64,000 nt of DNA. Origin: Candidatus Tokpelaia hoelldoblerii. GTDB lineage: Bacteria; Pseudomonadota; Alphaproteobacteria; Rhizobiales; Rhizobiaceae. The stretch lies in NCBI GenBank assembly GCA_002005325.1, contig CP017315.1, positions 62,001-126,000 on the forward strand, in the 5' to 3' direction. Position 1 is the stretch's first letter, and every line of letters starts with the position of its first letter. Under the pieces are notes generated by a model. It ran no database searches, had not been told where the DNA came from, and was given only the letters and a program-made list of their open reading frames with translations. A program made the position numbers and the translations under genes. Positions 16,720 through 25,314 of the stretch are shown piece by piece.

Positions 16720-17646
16720 TTAACGGCCGACTTTGCCGACATCGGTTTCCGACAATTCGTTGTTGACCACTTTTTTGCGGTGGTAAATGAACAGGCCGGC
16801 GAGAATAATGATGGCCGCGCCGACAAGAACGTGCGGGGCAGGATAGTTGCCAAAGAAAATAATGCCGAAAACAATGCCCCACAACAGCAATGTATAAGGA
16901 AGCGGAGCAAGAACGGAAGCCGGGGCCAGTTTCATGGCGCGGGCGATAAGGATATGGCCGATACAGGAAACAACACCGAGCAGGAAAAACCCGCCCCATT
17001 GCAGTGTTGATGGTGCCTGCCAGTGATTGATGGTGAGCAGGCCGCCGATTATCAGTGCTCCTATCGTCTGCCATGTGACAAGGGTTGTATCGCTTGTAGT
17101 ACGCAGAACGCGGTTGAAGATAATAACAAGCGCAAAACACAAACTGCCGATAATGGCGTAAAGCGATGCGGGGGAAGCAAACATGCCGGCATCGGGTTTC
17201 AAGGCAATGAGAACGCCGCAAAAGCCGACGCAGATGGCAAGCCAGCGCCGCCAGCGGATTTTCTCATCCAGAAAGAAATGGGAAATCGCGGCGACATAGA
17301 TCGGACTCGCCATATAAAATGTGATGACATTGGCCAGCGGCAGGTAGGCGACGGCGGCATAGAACAGCCCTGTGTCGCCGGCGGTGGCGAGAACGCGGGC
17401 GATTTGTACCCCCGGGCGGGCGGGGCGGAGCAGGTCGCTTCTTTCCTGCCGCCACAACATGGGAGCAAGCACCAGAAAGGCGCCGACAGAACGCAGCAAC
17501 AGCACCTGCCCGACGGAAAAGGTTTCGACAAAATATTTGCCCAGCGCATCATTGGCGGCAAAGAGAAAAATACCGAGCAGCATGACAAGAACACCGGCAA
17601 CAATGGTGTTGCGTTCCGGACTTGTGGATTGGATTGCCTTGCGCAC
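16720..17646 (-). CDS. EamA/DMT-superfamily transporter
   Basis: A 308-residue inner-membrane protein with ten predicted segments forming two EamA repeats (first: FLFAANDALGKYFVETF to GFCGVLIALKP; second: LYAIIGSLCFALVIIFNRVL to IIILAGLFIYHRKK). These proteins export metabolites or take up small solutes; the substrate is unknown. The start codon is GTG 17646, with AAGGAG 6 nt ahead. It is a host-type gene in opposite orientation within the phage-derived region. Confidence 0.85.
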   Translation of the reverse strand: MRKAIQSTSPERNTIVAGVLVMLLGIFLFAANDALGKYFVETFSVGQVLLLRSVGAFLVLAPMLWRQERSDLLRPARPGVQIARVLATAGDTGLFYAAVAYLPLANVITFYMASPIYVAAISHFFLDEKIRWRRWLAICVGFCGVLIALKPDAGMFASPASLYAIIGSLCFALVIIFNRVLRTTSDTTLVTWQTIGALIIGGLLTINHWQAPSTLQWGGFFLLGVVSCIGHILIARAMKLAPASVLAPLPYTLLLWGIVFGIIFFGNYPAPHVLVGAAIIILAGLFIYHRKKVVNNELSETDVGKVGR

Positions 17647-17852
17647 GGTGTTCTCCTTGGTCGTCTTTTGAACTTTGCAGATACGTATTTTTTGTCAACT
17701 GTTCTTTTGATAAATCACAATAAGTTTTTGCCGCGTGTCGGCCGCGGTAAAAATGGCCGCTCTGCCGCAAAATCGGCTGTCGGTGTTTTTATCTGTTTTA
17801 TGCCGGAATATAAGAGGGGATAGGAACGGGCGGGTGAACCCCGCCCTTTTTG

Positions 17853-18440
17853 TTATCTGCGGCCGCAATTGCGCAATTGTGTATCATAACGGGTTGCCAT
17901 GGTCTGCATCCGTTGCGCCCCTTGTGTGGCGACGGCCGAATTGCTGCGTCCGCCATTGCGCGAATAAGCGCCATGGCCCATGTGATAATTAAGATAGAGA
18001 TTATAGGCGTCATTCGGGGCAACGCCGTTTTTGCGCACGCTTTCGCGGTGATACCAGCCGATAAACTGCGCCGCATCGCTGAAGCTGGTGCGGCTGGCCG
18101 AATTTTTGCCGCTCTTGCTGCGGTATTGATCCCATGTGCCGTTGACAGCTTGTGAATAGCCGTAAGCGGTGGAGGGGCGTTTCCATGGAATAAAACCGAG
18201 CAGCTTTTTGCGCGGCGGCTTGGCGCGCTGCCTGAAGCCGGATTCGGTGTACATTGTCGCCAGAATGATCGGCATGGGAATGCCGTAGGCCCGTTCGGCC
18301 TTTTTGGCGGAACGCTGCCAGTTGGTAAAGAAACCGTCCTTCTGGTCAAGCACGGCGCAGGCATTGCCTGTCTGGGTCGGGGTTTTGGCGCAACCTGCCA
18401 CAGTGGCGGTGAGGGCGAGGGCGAAAAAAACACGCTTCAT
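17853..18440 (-). CDS. Lipoprotein with lytic-transglycosylase-like domain
   Basis: A 195-residue protein with a lipoprotein signal (MKRVFFALALTATVAGC, lipobox VAGC at residues 14-17). The rest resembles the SLT-like fold: ILATMYTESGFRQRAKPP with the likely catalytic Glu, STAYGYSQAVNGTWDQYR and YHMGHGAYSRNGG. It would act on peptidoglycan from a membrane anchor. A longer upstream frame to 19109 is only the shadow of the lysozyme gene; ATG 18440 has GAGGTG 7 nt ahead and the signal peptide starts there. Divergent from the lysozyme gene. The 206 bp after its neighbour (17647-17852) hold no gene. Similar proteins occur as ordinary chromosomal genes in Rhizobiales, so phage origin is uncertain. 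Confidence 0.8.
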   Translation of the reverse strand: MKRVFFALALTATVAGCAKTPTQTGNACAVLDQKDGFFTNWQRSAKKAERAYGIPMPIILATMYTESGFRQRAKPPRKKLLGFIPWKRPSTAYGYSQAVNGTWDQYRSKSGKNSASRTSFSDAAQFIGWYHRESVRKNGVAPNDAYNLYLNYHMGHGAYSRNGGRSNSAVATQGAQRMQTMATRYDTQLRNCGRR

Positions 18441-18649
18441 GATAAAGCACCTCGATACACATAACACGGAACTCTGAAACTCTGCTGATTTGAAAAGGAA
18501 TCGCCTTTTCAGACAGGGCAACAGAATAGCGCACAGGGTGTTAACAAGGTGTTGACAAATATGCGGAGCGGGAAGGGGAGAAGGTAAAATGTGACAGGAA
18601 CATGAAGAGCGCAGACAGGGAAAACCAAACTTTGAAACGGAGGCATATG

Positions 18650-20119
18650 ATGTTTGACGATAATAATGAGCAATGGCCAAACCGCTGGAAAAAACAGGAG
18701 CAGGACAAAGCTCTATCAGCTTTTCTGCGTGGCAGGGGAAAAAATACACTTTTGCGGCTGTCGGCAGATGCGCTTGGCATTCCGCTGATTGATGAGCAGC
18801 AGCAGATGCCGCAGGGCTTGCAGGCAAGCGGTTTTGCGCCGGTGAATGAACCGGCAGGCATGCCAGAGAACCAGGGGCGGCGGCAGAGTTCTCTGTCTTT
18901 GGTGGTACAGGATGAGCCGGATCATGGTTTTCAGGGAAATGCATATGGGCAGCCGGGCAATAAAGGTGGTTTAAGGGCTGCCTTTGAAGCCCTGGGAGAT
19001 GACCCTCGTTTGCGGCAGCCCGGTTATATGCGGCGTATGGGCGGCACGGTTGGTGCAGGCTGGGGGGAGGATATCCCCGACAGGCAGGGAGCGGAGTATA
19101 TACAATCACAGAGAGAATTTCCTACTTTTCGGGAGAGTGCCATTTTTCCAAGATTTGAAACGCCTGTTCTTAGCCTGCTGACAGAGAGAAGGCCGAACAG
19201 TTTATCATTTGACACTAGTGCGCCGATGATACAGCAGGCAGTGTTTCAGCCGCAACAGCAGCAACCGCTTTATACGCAAAATACCATTTTTGATGAAGAG
19301 CATCTGCCAAGTCCACAGTTGATGATGGAACAGGACTTTTCTCAGATGCCCTACGAGTATGGTAAAAATGGTTCTGATGTAAAATTTGGTGGTGAAAAGA
19401 TTAGTTTAGGAGATTTTGGTTTTGTACCAAATCCTGAAGCCCGGGAAGAAGCGCAAGTAATTGCTATTATGGATGAAAAAGCTATTGATAATAACCCTGA
19501 AAAATATAATGGTAAAGATACGCAAAATACAGTTGATTGGCTTCCAAAATATGAACCATATTCTGGTCATGCACATGGTTCAGGAAACTCTGATTATTCT
19601 CCAAAACAAGGGAATTTTAATAATTCGGCAGGTTCAGAAGAAGTAGGAAAACCTACGGAAAATATAAGTAAGTGGATGAAATGTGTTGAAGGATATTCAA
19701 GTAAAGGCTATGCGGATGGCGCAAAGGGAAGAGTATCCGCAGGGTATGGAAGAAATATGCATAAATCACAGATGCCTTCTTTTGTTTCAAGAAATTTAGC
19801 AAATAAATGGCTTGATGAAGATATAAATAAAGCATATGTGGCAGTTGATGAATTAGTAAAAGTTCCAATGACATCTAATGAAAGAGATGCCTTAGCAAGC
19901 TTTGTTTATAATGGTGGGCCGGGCATGTTACAAAAATCTTCAGTATTGAGAGAATTTAACCGTGGGAATAAACAAGGGGCAATTGAAGCGTGGCATCAAT
20001 ATAATGTTGGTACTATTGATGGTGTGAAACAAAAAATTCCTGCATTATCAAGAAGAAGAGAGGCGGAAATTAATATGTTTCAAAATGGCGAGTATATTTG
20101 TCCCAAATATGGAAAATAA
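18650..20119 (+). CDS. Modular phage protein with GH24 lysozyme domain
   Basis: A 489-residue protein. Residues about 18-50 repeat the start of the 15420 protein; residues about 91-140 are the shared block; then MIQQAVFQPQQQQPLYTQ, matched in the 15420 protein, and a long polar linker. Residues about 338-485 are a T4-type lysozyme: CVEGYSSKGYADG with likely catalytic Glu347, SAGYGRNM, and YNGGPGMLQKSSVLREFN. GGAGG at 18639-18643 favours ATG 18650 over ATG 18647. The region from about 19340 onward is strongly AT-rich compared with the front, pointing to a swapped-in catalytic part. A bidirectional terminator follows. Confidence 0.8.
   Translation: MFDDNNEQWPNRWKKQEQDKALSAFLRGRGKNTLLRLSADALGIPLIDEQQQMPQGLQASGFAPVNEPAGMPENQGRRQSSLSLVVQDEPDHGFQGNAYGQPGNKGGLRAAFEALGDDPRLRQPGYMRRMGGTVGAGWGEDIPDRQGAEYIQSQREFPTFRESAIFPRFETPVLSLLTERRPNSLSFDTSAPMIQQAVFQPQQQQPLYTQNTIFDEEHLPSPQLMMEQDFSQMPYEYGKNGSDVKFGGEKISLGDFGFVPNPEAREEAQVIAIMDEKAIDNNPEKYNGKDTQNTVDWLPKYEPYSGHAHGSGNSDYSPKQGNFNNSAGSEEVGKPTENISKWMKCVEGYSSKGYADGAKGRVSAGYGRNMHKSQMPSFVSRNLANKWLDEDINKAYVAVDELVKVPMTSNERDALASFVYNGGPGMLQKSSVLREFNRGNKQGAIEAWHQYNVGTIDGVKQKIPALSRRREAEINMFQNGEYICPKYGK
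18701..18798 (+). repeat. N-terminal module repeat, copy B
   Basis: Coding for QDKALSAFLRGRGKNTL...ALGIPLIDEQ. It matches 15423-15520 closely in DNA and protein. Confidence 0.8.
18920..19068 (+). repeat. Capsid-island repeat block, copy 4
   Basis: Full copy of the HGFQGN...GWGE coding block within the lysozyme gene, closest to copy 2 (15729-15876). Confidence 0.85.
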
Positions 20120-20151
20120 GAATAATTATTCTAATACAGTAATATCTGAAA

Positions 20152-20184
20152 ATTTAAAGTGGAAATAATATTCCCACTTTAAAT
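20152..20184. terminator. Bidirectional terminator
   Basis: ATTTAAAGTGG (20152-20162) and CCACTTTAAAT (20174-20184) make an 11-bp perfect stem between the convergent lysozyme gene and the small secreted protein gene. A/T-rich flanks on both sides allow termination in both directions. Confidence 0.75.
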
Positions 20185-20192
20185 ATTTTATA

Positions 20193-20660
20193 TCAGCAAT
20201 CTGATTCAGGATCCATTCCCGGGTCATAATATAAACTGCCATCTTTATTATAAGTTAGGTCACATTTGCTTTTTATAGAATAATCAGTGATTTCAACAAT
20301 TCTAAGCCTGTTATTTTTTTCCATAGCTTTCATAGTTCCATCACTAATAATAATCAATCCTCTACGATCTCTGCTCAATTCATATAAACGAAAATAGGCA
20401 TCTTTTTTTAATTTATTGTTAGTAAGATATTTTGAGTATATTTTTATGAAATATTTTTTACTTGTTATGTGATATTTTTTTCCATTGGATATTACATCAA
20501 TTGGATAATCTATATAGATTGATAATTTATCAATATTATTATTGATAATAGATTCGTGAATAGCGCGATAATCTTTTAGATATTGCCCTTCCAAAGACAT
20601 TGCAAAGGAATGAGCAATGATGCCAAAAAATACTAAAAATCCAATAATAAATTTTTTCAT
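20193..20660 (-). CDS. Small secreted protein, AT-rich, unknown function
   Basis: A 155-residue protein with a clear signal peptide (KKFIIGFLVFFGIIAHSFA, cleavage likely before MSLEG). The mature part is rich in Lys, Ile, Tyr and Asn and includes YLKDYRAIHESIINNNIDKL and NGKKYHITSKKYFIKIYS; it ends SLYYDPGMDPESDC. Two Cys near the C-terminus could pair. No family recognised; the shape (short helix, then a strand-rich domain) recalls nuclear-transport-factor-2-like periplasmic proteins, but that is a guess. Its composition differs sharply from the housekeeping genes, like the hydrolase ends of the island, so it was probably acquired. ATG 20660 is preceded by AAAGGGA. The ~110 bp up to rmuC hold only a small hairpin (20715-20731). 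Confidence 0.6.
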   Translation of the reverse strand: MKKFIIGFLVFFGIIAHSFAMSLEGQYLKDYRAIHESIINNNIDKLSIYIDYPIDVISNGKKYHITSKKYFIKIYSKYLTNNKLKKDAYFRLYELSRDRRGLIIISDGTMKAMEKNNRLRIVEITDYSIKSKCDLTYNKDGSLYYDPGMDPESDC

Positions 20661-20769
20661 TTTATTCCCTTTCTTAATTTAAGGCCATTCTTTTGCCCCA
20701 TCTATCCTTATAACAGGAACAATCAGTTCCTTTTGGAATCTTTCATAATTTTAACCTATTATAAGAGTT

Positions 20770-21930
20770 TTAGTTATCTCCAAGCAGGGAAAAGGGAACA
20801 GATGTCACCGGTGTTGCAACCTGCGGTTTAACTGACAGATTTTCCGCTGGTTCCGGCTGGCTGAGAGCGCCAAGGTCGAGCGCGTCAATCTTCGCCCCGT
20901 GGCGCGCCAGTTTGCCGGTGGAAATGAGAATTTCGCTGACATCTTTTTCCGCCAATTGAAAATGGTTTTGCAATTTGCGCACGCGGTCGTCAAGGCGGTT
21001 GACATCGCCGGTCAGTTTGCGCACTTCCGACTGGATAAGATGGGCCTGCTCACGCATGCGGGCATCTTTCAAGATTGCCTGCACGACCTGCACGGAAAGC
21101 ATCAGCAAGGAAGGCGAAACAATGATAACACGGGAGCGGCTGGCCTTTTGCACCAGTGGTTCAAAGCTTTCATGGATGGTGGCGAAGATCGATTCAGACG
21201 GCACGAACAGAAAAGCCGTATCCTGCGTTTCATCAGCAATCAGGTATTTTTGCGCAATATCGCGGATATGGACGTCCATATCCTTGCGAAAGCGCCCCTC
21301 TGCCTCATGACGGGCTTGCGGGTTATCGGCATCGCGCATGGCGTTCCATGCTTCAAGCGGGAATTTGGCGTCAATCACCAGTGCCGGCGCGTTATTCGGC
21401 ATATGGACAAGGCAATCCGGCCTTGTGCCGTTGGAAAGGGTGGCCTGAAACGCGTAAGCTGTTGAAGGCAGGGCATCGGCGATGATCGCTTCCATCCGCC
21501 CCTGGCCGAAAGCGCCGCGCGTTTGCTTGTTGGAAAGGATGCTTTGCAGCTCAACCACCTGTCCGGCCAGTGACTGGATGTTGTTTTGCGCCGTGTCGAT
21601 AACGGCGAGGCGTTCCTGCAATTTGCTTAGATTTTCGTGCGTTGATCTGGTCTGGGCGGTCAGCGTCTGGCCGATATGGGCTGTCATGCCGTTCAGCTGT
21701 TCGCGGATGGATTGGTTAAGCTCTGTCTGACGGGCGCCAAAAAGCTCCGCCATGGTTTGTATCCGCCCCTGCATTTCCGCCTGTGTCTGCAACAGGGCGG
21801 CCATATCCTGCTGTGCCTGCTGCCTGCTGCCGCGTTTGGCAAGGATGAAAACCAGCGCCAGCAACAGAGTGAAGATGCCGGCCAGACCGGCGGGAAGAGC
21901 GAGCGGGGAGGAGAAAATCGAATCAATCAT
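20770..21930 (-). CDS. rmuC: DNA recombination protein RmuC
   Basis: A 386-residue protein: one N-terminal membrane segment (LPAGLAGIFTLLLALVFILA), a long coiled coil (residues about 40-130), then the RmuC nuclease-like domain with QGRMEAIIADALPS, LVIDAKFPLEAWNAM, FVPSESIFATIHE and IIVSPSLLMLSVQVVQAIL. RmuC limits inversions at short repeats in E. coli. ATG 21930 is used; TTG 21939 in frame is possible and neither has a strong ribosome site. Divergent from def. Confidence 0.9.
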   Translation of the reverse strand: MIDSIFSSPLALPAGLAGIFTLLLALVFILAKRGSRQQAQQDMAALLQTQAEMQGRIQTMAELFGARQTELNQSIREQLNGMTAHIGQTLTAQTRSTHENLSKLQERLAVIDTAQNNIQSLAGQVVELQSILSNKQTRGAFGQGRMEAIIADALPSTAYAFQATLSNGTRPDCLVHMPNNAPALVIDAKFPLEAWNAMRDADNPQARHEAEGRFRKDMDVHIRDIAQKYLIADETQDTAFLFVPSESIFATIHESFEPLVQKASRSRVIIVSPSLLMLSVQVVQAILKDARMREQAHLIQSEVRKLTGDVNRLDDRVRKLQNHFQLAEKDVSEILISTGKLARHGAKIDALDLGALSQPEPAENLSVKPQVATPVTSVPFSLLGDN

Positions 21931-22041
21931 GGAGGTCAATTTATCTGCTTTTGAATAAAAAAGCGATCAAAACAAGAACATTGACAGGGGAAAATGCAGA
22001 AAATAATTGACGGGGCTGTCAGAAATGAGTACCTGAATACT

Positions 22042-22548
22042 ATGTCTGTGAAACCGATTATTATCATACCTGACCCGTTGCTGCGGGAAGTGTCCAAACC
22101 TGTCACGGTTGTTGATGAGCGCATTGTGCGTCTGGCTGACGATATGCTGGAGACGATGTATGAAGCGCCCGGGGTTGGCCTTGCCGCGGTTCAGGTGGGG
22201 GTGCCTGTCCGGTTGCTGGTGCTTGATGTGACCGGCAAGGATGAGCCGGATAATCCGCAGGTGTTTATCAATCCGCAGATTTTGTGGACTTCGGAAGAGC
22301 GCAGTGTTTATGAAGAGGGGTGCCTGTCCATTCCCGGCGCTTATGCCGAGGTGGAGCGGCCTGCCAAAGTACGGGTTTCTTATCTTGACCGGCTGGGGAA
22401 GGCGCAGGAGGTTAAAGCGGACGGTCTGCTTGCCACTTGTTTGCAGCATGAAATTGACCATCTGGACGGTGTTTTGTTTATTGACCATATTTCCCGTCTC
22501 AAGCGGGATATGGTCATTCGCCGATTTAAAAAGCACACACGCGACTGA
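22042..22548 (+). CDS. def: Peptide deformylase
   Basis: A 168-residue metalloenzyme that removes the N-formyl group from nascent proteins. All three motifs are present: GVGLAAVQVG, EGCLSIPG (metal Cys) and QHEIDHLDG (HExxH). ATG 22042 (MSVKPIIIIPDP) fits homologues. ATG 21994 in frame has a better ribosome site (CAGGGGAAA) and would add 16 residues; both may be used. It is followed by fmt and truA, so formylation and deformylation genes are together. ACACTA/TAGTGT (22566-22580) in the def-fmt gap overlaps a TATAAT that could be an extra promoter. Confidence 0.93.
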   Translation: MSVKPIIIIPDPLLREVSKPVTVVDERIVRLADDMLETMYEAPGVGLAAVQVGVPVRLLVLDVTGKDEPDNPQVFINPQILWTSEERSVYEEGCLSIPGAYAEVERPAKVRVSYLDRLGKAQEVKADGLLATCLQHEIDHLDGVLFIDHISRLKRDMVIRRFKKHTRD

Positions 22549-22611
22549 ACTTTTTTCAAGGCAATACACTATAATAGTGTGTAGGTGGCAGATTTTTCAA
22601 TGAGGAGAGAT

Positions 22612-23541
22612 ATGGTCTTGCGCATAGCCTTTATGGGAACACCGGATTTTTCTGTGCCGCTGCTGCGCGCCCTTGTGGATGCCGGGCATGAGATTGCCGC
22701 TGTTTATTGCCAGCCGCCGCGCCCTGCCGGCCGCCGCGGGCTGGAATTGACCAGATCACCGGTGCAACGGGCGGCGGAAGCTTTGAGGCTGCCGGTTTAT
22801 ACGCCGCGCTCGCTGCGCAGCGAAGAAGAGCAGGCACGGTTTCAGGCGCTGGCGCTTGATGTGGCGGTGGTGGCCGCTTATGGCCTGCTGTTGCCGAAAG
22901 CGGTGCTTGATGCGCCCCGGCATGGCTGTTTCAATGCCCATGCGTCATTGCTGCCGCGCTGGCGTGGGGCCGCGCCTGTTCAGCGGGCGATTATGGCGGG
23001 TGACGCTGAAACCGGTATGATGATTATGAAAATGGATGAGGGGCTGGATACCGGCGCCGTTGCCTGTGTGGAAAAAGTGGCTATCGGGCAGGATATGACG
23101 GCGGGGGAATTGCATGACCGCTTGTCGCAAATGGCTGCCGGTTTGATGGTGCAGGCCTTGGCGGCGCTGGAAGAGGGCACGCTGAAACTGGTGGCGCAGA
23201 GCGGGCAGGGGGTGACATATGCGCAAAAAATCAGCAAGGAAGAAACGCGGATTGACTGGCGCCAGCCGGCAACAGGGGTGCACAAACATATTTGCGGCCT
23301 GTCGCCTTTCCCGGGGGCATGGTGCGAGATGGAAATTGCCGGTAAAAAAGAGCGCGTTAAAGTTTTGCAGTCGCAGCTTGTGAAAGGCTTCAAGGGCAAG
23401 GTCGGGCAGATTGAGCCGGAAAGTTTGACAGTTTGCTGTGCCGATGGCGCGGTGCGGCTCGTCCGTTTGCAACGCGCGGGCGGCAAGCCGCTTGATGGAG
23501 GCGCGTTTGTCCGCGGTGCGCCGGTAAGAGCGGTTTTCTGA
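22612..23541 (+). CDS. fmt: Methionyl-tRNA formyltransferase
   Basis: A 309-residue enzyme that formylates initiator Met-tRNA using 10-formyl-tetrahydrofolate. The N-terminal domain shows RIAFMGTPDFSVPLL and the signature FNAHASLLPRWRGAAPVQRA, with the Asn-His-Ser catalytic region; DEGLDTGAV follows. The C-terminal OB domain begins near GVTYAQKISKEETRIDW. ATG 22612 follows GAGGAGA by 4 nt. Length is normal. truA starts 2 nt after its stop. Confidence 0.94.
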   Translation: MVLRIAFMGTPDFSVPLLRALVDAGHEIAAVYCQPPRPAGRRGLELTRSPVQRAAEALRLPVYTPRSLRSEEEQARFQALALDVAVVAAYGLLLPKAVLDAPRHGCFNAHASLLPRWRGAAPVQRAIMAGDAETGMMIMKMDEGLDTGAVACVEKVAIGQDMTAGELHDRLSQMAAGLMVQALAALEEGTLKLVAQSGQGVTYAQKISKEETRIDWRQPATGVHKHICGLSPFPGAWCEMEIAGKKERVKVLQSQLVKGFKGKVGQIEPESLTVCCADGAVRLVRLQRAGGKPLDGGAFVRGAPVRAVF

Positions 23542-23543
23542 CC

Positions 23544-24290
23544 ATGCCACGGTATAAACTGACCATAGAATATGATGGCACCCCCTATGCGGGCTGGCAG
23601 CGGCAGGCCGGCCTGCCCAGTGTGCAAGGAGTGGTTGAAACCGCTATTGCGCGCTTTTGCAGCGCGGAGGTGACGATCACGACGGCCGGGCGCACGGATG
23701 CCGGTGTGCACGCAAGCGCGCAGACGGTTCATGTTGATCTGGAGAGGGATTGGCCGGCGGATAAGGTGCGTGATGCGCTCAATGCACATTTGTCGCAAGC
23801 GGGCGAGGCTGTTTCTGTGCTGACGGCCGAACGGGTGGCGCAGGATTTTGATGCGCGGTTTTCCGCCCTGCGGCGGCATTATCTTTATCGTATCCTGAAC
23901 CGCCGTTCACCGGCAGCGCTTGATGCGCGCCGTGTCTGGTGGGTGCCGCGCCCGCTTGATGCTGAAAAAATGCACGAAGCAGCGCAGAGGCTCATTGGCT
24001 ATCATGATTTTACCACGTTTCGCGCCACGCAATGCCAGGCCAAAAGCCCGTTGCGGTCGCTGGATGTTCTGGATGTGACGCGCCATGGCGAGATGATAGA
24101 AATCCGGGCTTCCGCGCGTTCGTTTTTACACAATCAAATCCGTTCTTTTGCCGGAAGTCTGGCGGAAGTCGGTTTCGGGCGCTGGACGGCGGATGATTTG
24201 CAGGCAGCGCTGGAAGCAAGGGATCGGGCGCGCTGCGGCATGGTTGCGCCGCCATACGGGCTTTATCTGATTGGTGTTGATTACGCATAA
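23544..24290 (+). CDS. truA: tRNA pseudouridine(38-40) synthase
   Basis: A 248-residue enzyme that modifies the anticodon arm of many tRNAs. The catalytic Asp lies in TAGRTDAGVHASAQTVHVD; other family segments are RYKLTIEYDGTPYAGWQRQ, HYLYRILNRRSPAALD and SFLHNQIRSFAGSLAEVGFG. Length is usual. It begins 2 nt after fmt and is probably translated from the same message. Confidence 0.94.
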   Translation: MPRYKLTIEYDGTPYAGWQRQAGLPSVQGVVETAIARFCSAEVTITTAGRTDAGVHASAQTVHVDLERDWPADKVRDALNAHLSQAGEAVSVLTAERVAQDFDARFSALRRHYLYRILNRRSPAALDARRVWWVPRPLDAEKMHEAAQRLIGYHDFTTFRATQCQAKSPLRSLDVLDVTRHGEMIEIRASARSFLHNQIRSFAGSLAEVGFGRWTADDLQAALEARDRARCGMVAPPYGLYLIGVDYA

Positions 24291-24364
24291 ACAGTTGCTT
24301 TTTTCTTTGCCGGAATAATTTATACTATGGCGCAGGGGCATAAAACAGGCACAGGAAAAGCACG

Positions 24365-25252
24365 ATGACATTTTTACGCGGTTGCCGGATATTGACGGGG
24401 ATTTATGCTGTATTCGCCTTGTTTTTCATGGGTGATCCGGTATTTGCCCAAGAGGCGCCTTTGCCGAAGGCGCCTGTGTCAAAAGTTTTTGTGCCGAAGT
24501 TTTTTGATACGGCTGAGCGCTTTGAACGGCCGGATTTATCAACCCTGACGCGGTTGCGGTTTTTAACAACGGTGGATTTTCCGCCTTTCAATTATATTGA
24601 CCGCTCTGGTGCACTCTCCGGTTATAATATTGATTTGATGCGGGCAATCTGCCTTGAATTGCAGGTGGAACGTCTCTGTCAGGTTGAGGCTGTATCCTGG
24701 GATGAACTGGGCTCAAGGCTGGCGCAGGGCGGCGGTGAGGCGGTGATTGCCGGTTTTGCTCCGACCGGGCAAAATCGTGAACAGTTTTCTTTCAGCCGTG
24801 TTTATATGCGTTTTCCCGCCCGTTTTATCGGCCTGCAGGATTTAAAGCCGGCGCAGAATTTTGCCGGTTTTGCCAGGACTTTGAAAATTGGTGTGGTGGC
24901 GGATACCACGCACCGGAAAATGCTGGGCGCGTATTTTCCCGACTTTCAGGTAGAAACATTCAGGAATGATGGAGAGCTTTACAAGGCATTGCGTGAGCAG
25001 ACCATCACTATTGCTTTTGGCGATGCCATGCGCTTTTCGCAATGGCTGGGCAGTACGGAAGCTGACCGTTGTTGTAAATTTATCAGCGGGGCATATTATG
25101 CTACGGATTATCTGGGGGAAGGTATGCGCATTGCGGTGAACGGTAAAAATAACATGCTTGCTCCGGCGTTAGACTATGCGTTGCAGTCACTCGAGCGCAA
25201 AGGCAAACTGGCAGAACTTTACCTGCGTTATTTTCCGATCGGGTTTTATTAA
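24365..25252 (+). CDS. Periplasmic solute-binding protein, family 3 type
   Basis: A 295-residue protein with a signal peptide (LTGIYAVFALFFMGDPVFAQ) and a type 2 periplasmic-binding fold: FLTTVDFPPFNYIDRSGALS, then GYNIDLMRAICLELQV, and RTLKIGVVADTTHRKML. Family 3 members bind amino acids or related ligands. No ABC permease or ATPase gene is next to it, so it is an orphan receptor or its partners are elsewhere. The 35 residues between the signal and the first strand are rich in Lys and Pro, as in a tether. Confidence 0.8.
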   Translation: MTFLRGCRILTGIYAVFALFFMGDPVFAQEAPLPKAPVSKVFVPKFFDTAERFERPDLSTLTRLRFLTTVDFPPFNYIDRSGALSGYNIDLMRAICLELQVERLCQVEAVSWDELGSRLAQGGGEAVIAGFAPTGQNREQFSFSRVYMRFPARFIGLQDLKPAQNFAGFARTLKIGVVADTTHRKMLGAYFPDFQVETFRNDGELYKALREQTITIAFGDAMRFSQWLGSTEADRCCKFISGAYYATDYLGEGMRIAVNGKNNMLAPALDYALQSLERKGKLAELYLRYFPIGFY

Positions 25253-25261
25253 GAGCAGTTC

Positions 25262-25284
25262 CCGAAAAGTTGCAGGCTTTTCGG
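25262..25284. terminator. Hairpin between convergent genes
   Basis: CCGAAAAG (25262-25269) and CTTTTCGG (25277-25284) form a perfect 8-bp stem with a 7-nt loop, between the solute-binding protein gene and the TerB gene. No strong T run; a bidirectional stop is plausible. Confidence 0.45.
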
Positions 25285-25314
25285 ATAAGGTACTGCGGTG
25301 TAAAAAATATTCAT

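Noticed and set aside
8911..19068. The four repeat blocks considered as a CRISPR array or transposon ends
   Set aside because: They are ~110-150 bp, in frame within genes, kilobases apart, not palindromic and without regular spacers.
18441..19109. N-terminal extension of the lipoprotein transglycosylase to 19109
   Set aside because: The extension is antisense to the lysozyme gene; a lipoprotein signal peptide and ribosome site mark ATG 18440 as the start.
20715..20731. AGGAAC/GTTCCT hairpin followed by TTTT as a terminator
   Set aside because: Oriented for the plus strand, but the neighbouring plus-strand gene already ends at the stronger hairpin 20152-20184; the 6-bp stem is too weak to list on its own.
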